A stretch of 64,000 nt of DNA, from positions 124,001 to 188,000 of the forward strand of contig NZ_JAPCWE010000003.1 in assembly GCF_025943985.1 (NCBI RefSeq), written 5' to 3'. Each line of letters opens with the position of its first letter. Within the stretch, counting starts at the first letter, position 1. A program made the position numbers and the translations under genes. Shown piece after piece: positions 28,416 to 37,029 of the stretch. This DNA is from Anaerorudis cellulosivorans (GTDB lineage Bacteria; Bacteroidota; Bacteroidia; Bacteroidales; Dysgonomonadaceae). A model generated the notes under the pieces. The model searched no databases. It worked only from the letters and a program-made list of their open reading frames with translations, and was not told the DNA's origin.

Positions 28416-29546
28416 TTACAGCTGCGGGACGGTTGCTTCTCTCCTATTATCCGCCTCATTAGACTCAGGAACAGTATTGAAAGGATCTATCTGCAATCGA
28501 ATCTGTTGTCTGGAGCCCAAACTTGGTGCATCTCTTTCTATAGTTACTTGTTTTCCCGAAGCTAATCCGGATATTCGTTCTCCCATAAAGCTTCGCCATT
28601 CCCCAGCGCTCAGAATGCTTATTTCCCAAGCAAACGGGCCCGCATCGCCCACACCGGTATTTGAAATTGTAAATTTCACTTGGGGTGTATACATTGGTCC
28701 CGGACGACGATTACGGCGAGCCGTAGCCACGAAACGAACGATTCTCAAATCGGACAACGTACTTGCTTCCAACACATTATTATTTTCATTTGTCTCGGCA
28801 ATCCAATTTCCCGGGTCAACAACTACCCGCACTTTTGAAGTACCCGAAGGGCATTGCCCTAATGACCTCCCCAGTTTTCCAATCTTCACAGGAACAGATT
28901 GACCGGGGCCTAAGGAACGGGTTTCTCCAAAGTCGCCACCGGTACGCACCCAATTTCCTTCCACAAAACATTCTTTACGTGCGCGAACGTCATAGGCCGT
29001 ACCTCTTCCTATGTTTTCGATTCGTACCACCTCATCAACAGCCAAATTTCCTACAATTCTCAGGTCGGGTTTCTCTGTAGAGGGAACCGGTGAAGAAACC
29101 ACCGTACTACTCACCCATTGGCCACTGCTTGCTACCTGCATATTCCATCCTCCGTCGACGGCTCTCACACGCTTCAAACAAACGTTCCTAAACTCTCCTC
29201 CCGTTAATTGTATATTGAAGCACAATCTTTCCGGAGGATTAGTTGGAACATCATATCGGTAAACATCAACCACATGACTTCCCGGGTTGAATGTGCCCAA
29301 AATGATAAGTGGTGGTGGAGGACCACTATACCGGGGAACGGTTTGTTCTATTGTCGCAGACAGGTTCACATCACCACCCGTTACCGTAAATGCCGCACTA
29401 ATTTTCATGATTTCTCCAACTCTTGCCACTTCAGGCGTAAAACGAAGTCTCATGTCGCTCACTTGTCCTTGCGCATACAACAAAGAAAACGGTACCGTAA
29501 CCAACATGATTACCGATACAACGATAACTAATAAATTTCTTTTCAT
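28416..29546 (-). CDS. Secreted protein with two CARDB-like domains
   Basis: 376 aa with a signal peptide (about 1-26, ending LLYAQG). Two adhesion-type repeats are visible: about 155-265 with KPDLRIVGNLAVDE and VDPGNWIAETNENNN, and about 268-376 with SDLRIVRFVATARRN and IDPFNTVPESNEADN. The E-x-N-E-x-D/N-N ending is typical of CARDB. The N-terminal 130 residues are unassigned and contain SGPPPPLIILG. A strong Shine-Dalgarno (GGAGGT) precedes the ATG, unusual for Bacteroidetes. Composition suggests recent acquisition. Cell-surface or periplasmic binding role is likely. Confidence 0.65.
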   Translation of the reverse strand: MKRNLLVIVVSVIMLVTVPFSLLYAQGQVSDMRLRFTPEVARVGEIMKISAAFTVTGGDVNLSATIEQTVPRYSGPPPPLIILGTFNPGSHVVDVYRYDVPTNPPERLCFNIQLTGGEFRNVCLKRVRAVDGGWNMQVASSGQWVSSTVVSSPVPSTEKPDLRIVGNLAVDEVVRIENIGRGTAYDVRARKECFVEGNWVRTGGDFGETRSLGPGQSVPVKIGKLGRSLGQCPSGTSKVRVVVDPGNWIAETNENNNVLEASTLSDLRIVRFVATARRNRRPGPMYTPQVKFTISNTGVGDAGPFAWEISILSAGEWRSFMGERISGLASGKQVTIERDAPSLGSRQQIRLQIDPFNTVPESNEADNRREATVPQL

Positions 29547-29639
29547 TTTTTTTACCTCCTATCAAATAAAATTAAACAAGGCTATTTCATGGTTCATGTT
29601 GTTTTTAACCGAAACAAGGCAGCATTTATAAAAAACAAC

Positions 29640-29915
29640 GGCTCTACATTCACACAACGTTAACCGACATACACGTCAAACAGAGCCTACCTAACTAAGG
29701 AGGAGATATATGTAGGAAAATGCGCCCTGCCAAAATACTCAAAAAAAGAAAGGGTGTTCATTAGAAGTTATCATGAATCGCAAGACTTATCGTCTTTTTT
29801 CCAAGCAACACAAATTTGTGATTTGTGGCCACTTTGGTAACGCTCTTCATCTTCCGTTGAACACCCTCGTTCCCCCTTTCCGCTTTTAGGCGGAAAAGAA
29901 GGGAACCTGTTTTTT
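29640..29915 (+). ncRNA. Candidate structured RNA ending in an intrinsic terminator
   Basis: The 542-nt gap between the CARDB and TPR genes (29547-30088) holds no ORF but several helices. GGCTCT (29640-29645) pairs with AGAGCC (29682-29687). AGGGTGTTCA (29751-29760) pairs perfectly with TGAACACCCT (29858-29867). Inside that stem are AAGAC/GTCTT (29782-29796), the palindrome CACAAATTTGTG (29809-29820) and GTGGCCAC (29825-29832). A plus-strand terminator (29869-29906) and T-run close the unit although no plus-strand gene precedes it. The 5' end and strand are uncertain; read on the minus strand, the 10-bp stem is also followed by TTTCTTTTTTT. Confidence 0.4.
29869..29915 (+). terminator. Strong plus-strand terminator hairpin
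   Basis: GTTCCC (29869-29874) and TTTCCGC (29877-29883) pair with GCGGAAA (29890-29896) and GGGAAC (29901-29906), followed by CTGTTTTTT. No plus-strand protein gene ends just upstream, so it most likely terminates the candidate RNA. Confidence 0.7.
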
Positions 29916-30088
29916 ATTCTATATCGCTATTTTATCTTCCCGACAAAAAATACGATCATTTTAAGTTCGATTACTTTCTCTGCTCTCTAGCAAACGAAAT
30001 ATTACTTCTGTAATACGCATGTAAAATTAATAGATAATAGTTGAAAAAACAAATTTTTTGATCGAAATTTTCGAGCTAAATTTGTTTT

Positions 30089-30925
30089 TTAACGTTTCTC
30101 CGATTTTCTTATCCACTCATCGGCTATTAGGGCATCGTAGCCCAATTCCTTAGCTTTTAAAAAATCGGCTTTGGCAGCTACTTTATCGTATTGCATCAGT
30201 CTCACCCTGCCGCGCAGGAAATAAAAATAAGGATTTTGCTTCTCGTTAGGTTCGGCAATCCGCAAATCGGCCGACGCTTTAAAAAGCTGTTCCGTATTCA
30301 CGTAACACTCGGCACGATTCATATACAACGCCGAGGAAGCATTTCCTTCGCCATCGATGAGCCGGGTATATACTTTTTCGGCTGCCTCCCAATTATCGTC
30401 GAGTTTATAAATCAATGCTTTGCTCAGAAGAGAATACATATTGTCAGGATCGAGTTGTTGAGCCCTCCGGAAATCGGACTCCGCTTTTTCTCTGTTTTTT
30501 TGTTCCAGATAGAGCACACCTCGCCGATAATAAGCTTCTATATCGGTAGAATCTCGATTCAAGATGGTATTATAATCGGCCATGGCTTCATCAAACTTAT
30601 CCATATCGCATAAAAGCGATGCCCGGTTATGCAAAACCACATTGGGTTGAGGATAACCCGGTAATGCCGCCGTAAACGAGATATAAGCATCATTTAAGCG
30701 GCCGAGCTCACGCTGAATAACCCCCATACTCATGAGCAGCATAGCATTGTTTTTATTCGACGGCTCAAGCTGCATGGCTTTTTTGAGGGTATACTCGGCG
30801 CTGTCGAGGCGATTTTTTTCAAGATGATCTGCCGATTTATCTATCCACTGCTCGTAAGTCTGAGCCTCAGCCGACACAAAAACGGCAAAAAAAAGAAGAA
30901 AATATCCCAACAACTTCGTCATCAT
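30089..30925 (-). CDS. Tetratricopeptide repeat (TPR) protein, exported
   Basis: 278 aa with a signal peptide (about 1-21, SAEAQT). About six TPR units run from residue 25 to 270, e.g. AEYTLKKAMQLEPSNKNNAM, EAYYRRGVLYLEQKNREKAE and SDFRRAQQLDPDN. A periplasmic protein-protein scaffold, with no catalytic motif seen. It is divergent from the mscS-like gene (84-nt gap). Partner unknown. Confidence 0.85.
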   Translation of the reverse strand: MMTKLLGYFLLFFAVFVSAEAQTYEQWIDKSADHLEKNRLDSAEYTLKKAMQLEPSNKNNAMLLMSMGVIQRELGRLNDAYISFTAALPGYPQPNVVLHNRASLLCDMDKFDEAMADYNTILNRDSTDIEAYYRRGVLYLEQKNREKAESDFRRAQQLDPDNMYSLLSKALIYKLDDNWEAAEKVYTRLIDGEGNASSALYMNRAECYVNTEQLFKASADLRIAEPNEKQNPYFYFLRGRVRLMQYDKVAAKADFLKAKELGYDALIADEWIRKSEKR

Positions 30926-31009
30926 TCTACGAATTAAACCTTCATTCGCAACAAATTTAGCACAATTTTGTCTACATTTGCCAACCTAACCCTTTAAAAA
31001 AGCAAAAAA

Positions 31010-31942
31010 ATGGACATTAACGCTGCTGTTACCCAGCCCGATTCTATTAAAACATTGCTGATAAACCCTGCAGAAGAGTTTACTACGGCAGCCCAGCTCA
31101 TCAAGGAGGGTCGTTTTGAAGAACTCCTCAATAAGATAGTAACCGGGAGTATCGACTTTGCCGGAAAAATTCTGCTTGCACTTATCATCTTTTTTGTGGG
31201 CAGGTGGCTGATCAAAAAAATGAGCCTCGCTATCAACCGACTCATGACTCGACGGGGAATGGATATCGCATTAAGAAGTTTTCTGAAAAGTGTATTCGAT
31301 ATTTTTTTCTATACCTTCCTGTTCATCATCATTGTCAATGTCGTAGGAAAACAAACCGTTTCGTTGGCCGCATTAATCGGATCGGTTGGATTAGCCGTAG
31401 GTTTGGCAGTGAAAGACAACTTAGCCAACTTTGCCGGTGGAGTAATGCTCCTCTTGAACAAACCGTTTAAGGGAGGCGACTACATCGAAGCACAAAACCT
31501 TTCCGGAACTGTAAAAAGCGTAGGCATTCTATATACCACGCTAACCACTGCTGACAACAAAACCGTTTATATCCCCAACGGTCCGCTCTCTACAGGTAAC
31601 ATAACCAATTACAGTGCACAAGAAACCCGAAGAATCGAAATCACGGCCGCGGTAGATTACGGATCGGATATCGAAATGGTGAAAAAAATTCTTCTTGATA
31701 TTGCCCACAATCATCCAAAAATTCTGCCCGATCCCGAACCTTTTGCCCGCCTGACAAAAATAAACGAGAGTTCTCTCGATTTTGTCCTCCGGGTTTGGGT
31801 AAAATCGGAAGATTTCTGGCCGGTAACGTTCGATCTGAACGAAGAAATTTACCGTCAACTTACCCTTAATGGCCTAAATATTCCTTTCCCTCAACTGACG
31901 GTTCACCTTGCAAAAGAAAACCAAGCCGACAAGCAACCCTAA
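31010..31942 (+). CDS. Small-conductance mechanosensitive channel (MscS family)
   Basis: 310 aa. Three TM segments (about 48-68, 92-112, 118-140), with the pore-lining TM3 marked by SVGLAVGLAVKDNLANFAGG. The beta domain follows with KPFKGGDYIEA and VYIPNGPLSTGNITNYS, then a C-terminal alpha/beta domain. It releases solutes on hypo-osmotic shock. Length and motifs match E. coli MscS (286 aa) with an N-terminal extension of about 25 residues. Confidence 0.93.
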   Translation: MDINAAVTQPDSIKTLLINPAEEFTTAAQLIKEGRFEELLNKIVTGSIDFAGKILLALIIFFVGRWLIKKMSLAINRLMTRRGMDIALRSFLKSVFDIFFYTFLFIIIVNVVGKQTVSLAALIGSVGLAVGLAVKDNLANFAGGVMLLLNKPFKGGDYIEAQNLSGTVKSVGILYTTLTTADNKTVYIPNGPLSTGNITNYSAQETRRIEITAAVDYGSDIEMVKKILLDIAHNHPKILPDPEPFARLTKINESSLDFVLRVWVKSEDFWPVTFDLNEEIYRQLTLNGLNIPFPQLTVHLAKENQADKQP

Positions 31943-32026
31943 TATCAGCTTAATGCCTGACATCAAGCCGATCTTACATTTGAGAAGCCCCTTTTACTGA
32001 AGGATTTTAACAACCAACGATAAAGA

Positions 32027-32047
32027 AAAGGAGCTGAAAGCTCCTTT
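32027..32047. terminator. Terminator between convergent mscS-like and ribBA
   Basis: AAAGGAGCT (32027-32035), loop GAA, AGCTCCTTT (32039-32047): a perfect 9-bp stem. It lies 85 nt past the mscS-like stop and 133 nt past the ribBA stop and can serve both strands. Confidence 0.65.
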
Positions 32048-32179
32048 AAATGTAACGATATTTTACTCCTTCGTAGCAACACATTTACTCGTACCGGTAA
32101 GGAGTGAAATATACTTGAATGCTGACAGCAATAAAAAATCCATCAGCTTTTATTAAGGTAAATGATAGCAAACCCCGGA

Positions 32180-33394
32180 TTAGAGGTTCCGGAGTTTGTG
32201 TCCCATCTTGTTCTTTTTGGTTTCCATGTAAAATTTATTGTATTTATTGGGCATAATTTCTAAAGGTACATTTTCCACAACCTCCAATCCATAGGACTCT
32301 AATCCTATGCGTTTGACGGGATTATTAGTCATCAAACGCATTTTGGTTACACCGAGATTGCGCAGAATCTGTGCCCCTACCCCATAATCACGTTCATCGG
32401 CTCTATACCCGAGATGCAAATTGGCATCAACTGTATCCATACCTTTCTCCTGAAGTTTGTATGCTGATACTTTTGCCATTAGCCCAATACCACGTCCTTC
32501 TTGATTGAGATAGACAAGAACTCCTTTCCCTTCTTCCTCAATCATCTGCAAAGCCTTGTGAAGTTGCTCACCGCATTCGCAACGCAACGAACCGAAAATG
32601 TCTCCGGTGATACACGATGAATGAACACGTACCAATATGGGTTCATCTTTTTTCCATGAACCTTTTATCAGCGCCACATGTTCTTGTTTAGTTGCTTTTT
32701 GGAGGAAAGGAATCAGCATGAAATCGCCATACTGCGTAGGGAGATGAACTTCTTCTCCTCGCTCGATAAGCGATTCGGTCTGAAGACGATATTTTATGAG
32801 GTCGGCTACCGAAATGATTTTGAGATTGAATTTCTTAGCCATTTCCATCAATTCGGGCAGACGTGCCATTGAACCATCTTCTTTTTTGATTTCTGCTAAT
32901 ACTCCGGCAGGATATAATCCGGCCAAACGTGCCAAATCAATAGTTGCTTCGGTGTGACCGGAACGGCGAAGTACTCCTTTCGATTGCGCGCGAAGAGGGA
33001 AAATATGTCCCGGACGGCCTAAGTCTTCCGGTCGGGTACCTTCGCGTGTCAACGCCAAAATGGTTTGAGCACGATCGTATGCCGATATTCCTGTGGTACA
33101 ACCGTTCGTGAGCAAATCTACGGAAACCGTAAACGGTGTGGAATGAATGGAAGTATTGTTAGTTACCATCATGGGCAGATCCAGTTCTTCGCACCGTTCT
33201 ATAGTAAGCGGCACGCAGATGAGCCCACGTGCATGGGTTTCCATAAAATTAATTTTTTCGGGAGTGATATGTTCAGCAGCGATCACCAAATCACCTTCGT
33301 TCTCGCGATCTTCATCATCGACCACAATGACAAAATTTCCTTTTTTTATTTCTTCGATCGCTTCCTCTATTGTATTGAGTTTATATTCTTCCAT
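32180..33394 (-). CDS. ribBA: Bifunctional DHBP synthase / GTP cyclohydrolase II
   Basis: 404 aa riboflavin-pathway enzyme. The N-terminal half (1-200) is 3,4-dihydroxy-2-butanone-4-phosphate synthase: [13 protein letters not shown] metal/substrate loop, and the late [19 protein letters not shown] motif. The C-terminal half (about 208-400) is GTP cyclohydrolase [22 protein letters not shown] holds the zinc cysteines, followed by [19 protein letters not shown] and [16 protein letters not shown]. Both halves look active. It is 19 nt downstream of the LptF/G gene and probably co-transcribed with it. Confidence 0.96.
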   Translation of the reverse strand: MEEYKLNTIEEAIEEIKKGNFVIVVDDEDRENEGDLVIAAEHITPEKINFMETHARGLICVPLTIERCEELDLPMMVTNNTSIHSTPFTVSVDLLTNGCTTGISAYDRAQTILALTREGTRPEDLGRPGHIFPLRAQSKGVLRRSGHTEATIDLARLAGLYPAGVLAEIKKEDGSMARLPELMEMAKKFNLKIISVADLIKYRLQTESLIERGEEVHLPTQYGDFMLIPFLQKATKQEHVALIKGSWKKDEPILVRVHSSCITGDIFGSLRCECGEQLHKALQMIEEEGKGVLVYLNQEGRGIGLMAKVSAYKLQEKGMDTVDANLHLGYRADERDYGVGAQILRNLGVTKMRLMTNNPVKRIGLESYGLEVVENVPLEIMPNKYNKFYMETKKNKMGHKLRNL

Positions 33395-33413
33395 ATACTT
33401 TTGAATTTTTTAT

Positions 33414-35363
33414 TTACACAGCTATGTTTTCAGCCTTTAGCGCTTCATCAACCAAATGAAGAAGCTCTGCATTTAATTTTTTTATCTTCTCTAAATCATT
33501 TGCGATTCTTCTTTCAAAAAGAAAAGAGATCAATTTGAAAATTATCCCTATAGGGAAAAGATACATAAGAATTCGTGCCATAACGGAATTAGCTCTAAAC
33601 GGACGTTGATGCTGAATCAGGACCGGATATGCTTCTGCTTTCTGCAGAATAAAGGAGTTTTTTGAATTTGAAACCATATTGAGCATGAATTCCATTTTAT
33701 TTTTAATTGCAATCAACTCTTCTTCATATTGATTGTCTGTCCAATAAGTCTTATATCCCAGCTTACGATACTTAGAAAGATAGGTATCGATATCGGCCGA
33801 TAATTGAGTAATATAACGAGCAATTTCTCGATAATCGGGTTTATCCATGACGACTTCTTTAACGGGATAATTCCGCTTTTCACGAATAAAAAATATTTTT
33901 CTGAAAAAAGCTGCATAGGTATCTCCGTTCAAAATGGCAGAATCGTTCATGGCTTTATACGTTAAAAACACACCCATTGGCAACAGTATCATGGAGCTGA
34001 ACCACATACCCACCCAGTGCACCCATACACCGTCGCGCACCATTTTATAGCCTACATTATCGAAAATATAGTAAATAATGAACAAAATTACCGAAATAAC
34101 AATGGGCATACCCAATCCGCCTTTTCGAACAATAGAACCCAATGGAGCTCCAATAAAAAAGAACACGATACAGGCAAACGGCAACGTAAATTTTCGATGC
34201 CACTCTATCCAATGTCTGTTAATGATGCGCTGGGTAGATATCTTCGACATGGAACGAAACAAAAATTCGTTGCTGTTGTTTTCGGCTTTTGCGTAGGCAC
34301 TCTGCAAGATAGAAGATTTGGTTTGTAGATCTTTTGAAGCGAACAACGAGTCGGGACTAACGATGTTGATTATCTCTTTCTTTGCTTTTAGTATAACGGA
34401 ATCTTTCTGTTGAGGCGGATAGCTGTTTCTAAACGTAAAAAAAGAATAGTTTTTCATCGTTTTACGGTCGATGATATTCATGCTGTCCATCTCGCATTGC
34501 ATAGAGTCAATCGAACTTTTTAACTGCTTAATATTCTTTGCCATATAATTGCTGGCAGCATTTTCTTCGAGTGCGGAATCGTCTATGCGGTTAAAATTGG
34601 CATCGAAAGGAATGAGGATTTGCTTTTCTTCGAAGTTTTCGCGTGAATAGGGTACAAATTCGCGATTATCGCTCGATGTTCCTCCTTCGAAATTTTGAAA
34701 CTGCTGACCATGATACAAGGTAAGAACAATGGAGAGCTTGTCTTTCGACATGCTCATTTTTGCCGAATCGCAAACAATCACCGCCATCTCATCGACATTG
34801 TTCTTGGATATATCGTAAATAAGAACATCATACAGCATGCCGGTTTTACGGTCTTTCTTCTGCACAAAAAGATTATAACCCTCTATCCCACGGTAAAAAA
34901 CTCCTGAAGGGATATCCAACTCGGGAGATTTTTGACGGATAGAAATCAACAACGAGTAAAATTTGGTCTGTATGTGAGGCATAGCATTGTTTTGAAAAAA
35001 AAAGGCACCGATGCTGATAAAAACGGTGAGAACAATAAGCGGACTCATGGTTCTCAGCAAAGATATCCCGGAAGTTTTTATTGCCAAAAGTTCCAGATCT
35101 TCACCAAGATTGCCAAAAACCATAAGCGAAGCCAACAAAATAGACAAAGGGAGTGCCAATGGAATAAGATTGAGAGCCGCATACCAAAACATTTCGGCAA
35201 TAATCTTTAATTCCAGTCCTTTACCCACCATATCTGAAATGTATTTCCAAAGAAACTGCATGAGTACCAGGAAAAGACATATAGCAAAAGTCATCAGAAA
35301 CAAGGGCAGGAATATTTGCAGAAGATAGCTATCTAACCGCTTTATGTGGATTTTTTTACTCAT
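33414..35363 (-). CDS. LptF/LptG-family permease (lipopolysaccharide export)
   Basis: 649 aa from the ATG at 35363 (MSKKIHIKRLDSYLLQ). An in-frame ATG at 35432 would add 23 residues but lies upstream of the promoter-like box at 35400-35407, so the shorter form is preferred. The YjgP/YjgQ family pattern is clear: a first TM pair (about 14-60), IPLALPLSILLASLMVFGNL, a periplasmic beta-jellyroll domain and a second TM set (about 350-460). The C-terminal extension of about 150 residues with one more TM is characteristic of Bacteroidetes members. It should work with LptB/C to extract LPS. Confidence 0.87.
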   Translation of the reverse strand: MSKKIHIKRLDSYLLQIFLPLFLMTFAICLFLVLMQFLWKYISDMVGKGLELKIIAEMFWYAALNLIPLALPLSILLASLMVFGNLGEDLELLAIKTSGISLLRTMSPLIVLTVFISIGAFFFQNNAMPHIQTKFYSLLISIRQKSPELDIPSGVFYRGIEGYNLFVQKKDRKTGMLYDVLIYDISKNNVDEMAVIVCDSAKMSMSKDKLSIVLTLYHGQQFQNFEGGTSSDNREFVPYSRENFEEKQILIPFDANFNRIDDSALEENAASNYMAKNIKQLKSSIDSMQCEMDSMNIIDRKTMKNYSFFTFRNSYPPQQKDSVILKAKKEIINIVSPDSLFASKDLQTKSSILQSAYAKAENNSNEFLFRSMSKISTQRIINRHWIEWHRKFTLPFACIVFFFIGAPLGSIVRKGGLGMPIVISVILFIIYYIFDNVGYKMVRDGVWVHWVGMWFSSMILLPMGVFLTYKAMNDSAILNGDTYAAFFRKIFFIREKRNYPVKEVVMDKPDYREIARYITQLSADIDTYLSKYRKLGYKTYWTDNQYEEELIAIKNKMEFMLNMVSNSKNSFILQKAEAYPVLIQHQRPFRANSVMARILMYLFPIGIIFKLISFLFERRIANDLEKIKKLNAELLHLVDEALKAENIAV

Positions 35364-35398
35364 GAAAGGATAACCAAAGACCGTCTTCCTATTTTTTT

Positions 35399-35430
35399 GC
35401 AAAGATACTAAGAATCTCGCAAAGATAGGC
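35399..35430 (-). promoter_or_regulatory. Promoter-like -7 boxes of the LptF/G gene; CTnDOT-like core sequence
   Basis: GCAAAGATAC (35399-35408) reads GTATCTTTGC on the minus strand. This contains the Bacteroides -7 consensus TAnnTTTG, about 37 nt upstream of the permease start, and also fits GTANNTTTGC, the 10-bp core at which CTnDOT-type elements integrate. A second copy of GCAAAGATA is at 35419-35427. Promoter use is likely; the att-site reading is a hypothesis. Confidence 0.5.
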
Positions 35431-35485
35431 AAAATTCGGAAGAATACAGTAAGTGTTTGATAGGAAGGTTCATTCAGCGTTGTTT

Positions 35486-35525
35486 CTCTATATTCTTCTG
35501 ATAAGCTAAATGGAAGAATATAGAG
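35486..35525. repeat. 13-bp perfect inverted repeat near the ICE left end
   Basis: CTCTATATTCTTC (35486-35498) pairs with GAAGAATATAGAG (35513-35525) around a 14-nt loop. It sits in the 420-nt gap between the LptF/G start and the first integrase, where the element boundary must fall. It may be an integrase/excisionase arm site or a terminator remnant. Nothing else gene-like was seen in 35409-35745. Confidence 0.6.
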
Positions 35526-35745
35526 TAATTAAGTGAAAGATTTGCTACCTAAATACTGCCTTTTTGATTGGTCGGATTAGGGAACAGAAACAGCCTGAAT
35601 AAAGATAATCATCTCAAAGAGCGCTTGTTTTTCTTAAAACGTCTTTCAAAAATAACCCTTTTTTTACACTAACGGTGAAAATACGGGTTTTGAATACAAA
35701 ATTGGAGTTTGTTTCCTGTTGGCTCCATATTTTATATCACTTAAA

Positions 35746-35789
35746 ATAACTCTGTTACAAGTAATTTTACACTTAAATAACAGAGTTAT
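35746..35789 (+). promoter_or_regulatory. Hairpin covering the integrase 1 start codon
   Basis: ATAACTCTGTTA (35746-35757) is perfectly complementary to TAACAGAGTTAT (35778-35789), whose last two bases are the first two of the ATG start codon at 35788. Inside, AAGT (35759-35762) can pair with ACTT (35771-35774). In RNA this would bury the start codon; in DNA it is a 12-bp-arm inverted repeat that could be bound by the integrase or a regulator. Confidence 0.6.
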
Positions 35790-37008
35790 GACAAAGGAAG
35801 TAAAGGTGTCATTCTACCTCAAAAGAAATGAAACAAAAAAGGACGGCAAAAGCCCTGTAATGGCAAGGCTTTCGATTGGAAAATTCTCCGAAACCATCTT
35901 TAGTGCAAAAATGGCTGTTCCGGCAGACTTATGGGCATCCGGTCGCGCCACAGGGAAAAGCCATACGGCAAACGAGATTAACCGACAGCTGGACGAAATC
36001 AGGGCATCTGCCCTGTCGCATTACCGTGAGTTGTCAGCGGTAAGGGAGAATGTAACAGCCGAAGATGTAAAGAATCTCTTGCTGGGCATGGCATCCGGGC
36101 AGGAAACACTATTATCCTATTTCCGCACCCATAACGAAAATTTCGACAAGCGTATCGGTGTAAACCGCAAAGAAGGCTCGGAAAAAGGATACTGGCTTGC
36201 ACTTAATCACCTCACGAAGTTCCTGAAAGAAAAGTATAAACTTTCAGATATTCCTTTCTCAGCGCTGGACAGGTCGTTTATTGATAAATTCGACCTTTAT
36301 CTAAAGATTGACCGCCGGCTTGCACCGGGTACGATTGTATTATATACCACCCGATTGGGTACTATTATCGGGGATGCCATAACCGAGGGAATCATAACCA
36401 AAAATCCTTTTGTCGGTTATGAGCCGGAACGCCCTGAGCGGTATCAAAAGTATCTTACCCGAAAGGAACTGAATAAGTTAATGACAACTCCGCTTAATAC
36501 CTCAAAGCAATACCTTATCCGCGATTTATTCCTCTTTTCCTGTTATACCGGCATCCCGTACTGCGATATGTGCAAATTAACGAATGAAGATGTTTCTGTT
36601 GCCGAAGATGATGTAGTCTGGATAAAAACATTCCGTGAGAAAACTGGAATAGACTACGAGATACCCATGCTTGAACTCCCTTTGCAAATTCTTGAACGCT
36701 ATCGGGGAACGGTATCTGATGAACGGCTCTTGCCGATGTATCCAAACGGAGAGTTGAACAGGGAATTAAAAAAGATCGCCCGCATTTGTGGTATCACCCG
36801 GCGACTGACCTGGCATTGCGGCCGCCATACCTATGCGACCGAAATTACGCTCTCACAGGGTGTTCCCATCGAAACGGTAAGCCGGATGCTCGGACACAGC
36901 CAGATTGCGACGACACAAATTTATGCGAAAATCACCAACGATAAGATTGATGAGGATATGAAAGCGTTGGAAAAACGTATCGCAGGGAAATTCAAATTTG
37001 CTATTTAA
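35788..37008 (+). CDS. Tyrosine recombinase 1 (ICE integrase)
   Basis: 406 aa from the ATG at 35788 (MTKEVKVSFYLKRNETKK). A more upstream in-frame ATG at 35719 would start before the inverted repeat and is less likely. Arm-binding domain (about 1-90), SAM-like core-binding domain (about 100-195), catalytic domain (about 210-400). Catalytic residues: HCGRHTYA (H-x-x-R), LGHSQIATTQIY (H and nucleophile Tyr). The first Arg is not at its normal place (SCYTGIPYCDM), as reported for CTnDOT IntDOT. Adjacent to a second integrase 21 nt downstream. Confidence 0.88.
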   Translation: MTKEVKVSFYLKRNETKKDGKSPVMARLSIGKFSETIFSAKMAVPADLWASGRATGKSHTANEINRQLDEIRASALSHYRELSAVRENVTAEDVKNLLLGMASGQETLLSYFRTHNENFDKRIGVNRKEGSEKGYWLALNHLTKFLKEKYKLSDIPFSALDRSFIDKFDLYLKIDRRLAPGTIVLYTTRLGTIIGDAITEGIITKNPFVGYEPERPERYQKYLTRKELNKLMTTPLNTSKQYLIRDLFLFSCYTGIPYCDMCKLTNEDVSVAEDDVVWIKTFREKTGIDYEIPMLELPLQILERYRGTVSDERLLPMYPNGELNRELKKIARICGITRRLTWHCGRHTYATEITLSQGVPIETVSRMLGHSQIATTQIYAKITNDKIDEDMKALEKRIAGKFKFAI

Positions 37009-37029
37009 TCACGTTAATACATTTCAGTT

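Noticed and set aside
29704-29714. AGGAGG-type ribosome site followed by ATG-TAG as a minimal leader ORF
   Set aside because: Only a start and a stop; no way to support translation from sequence alone.
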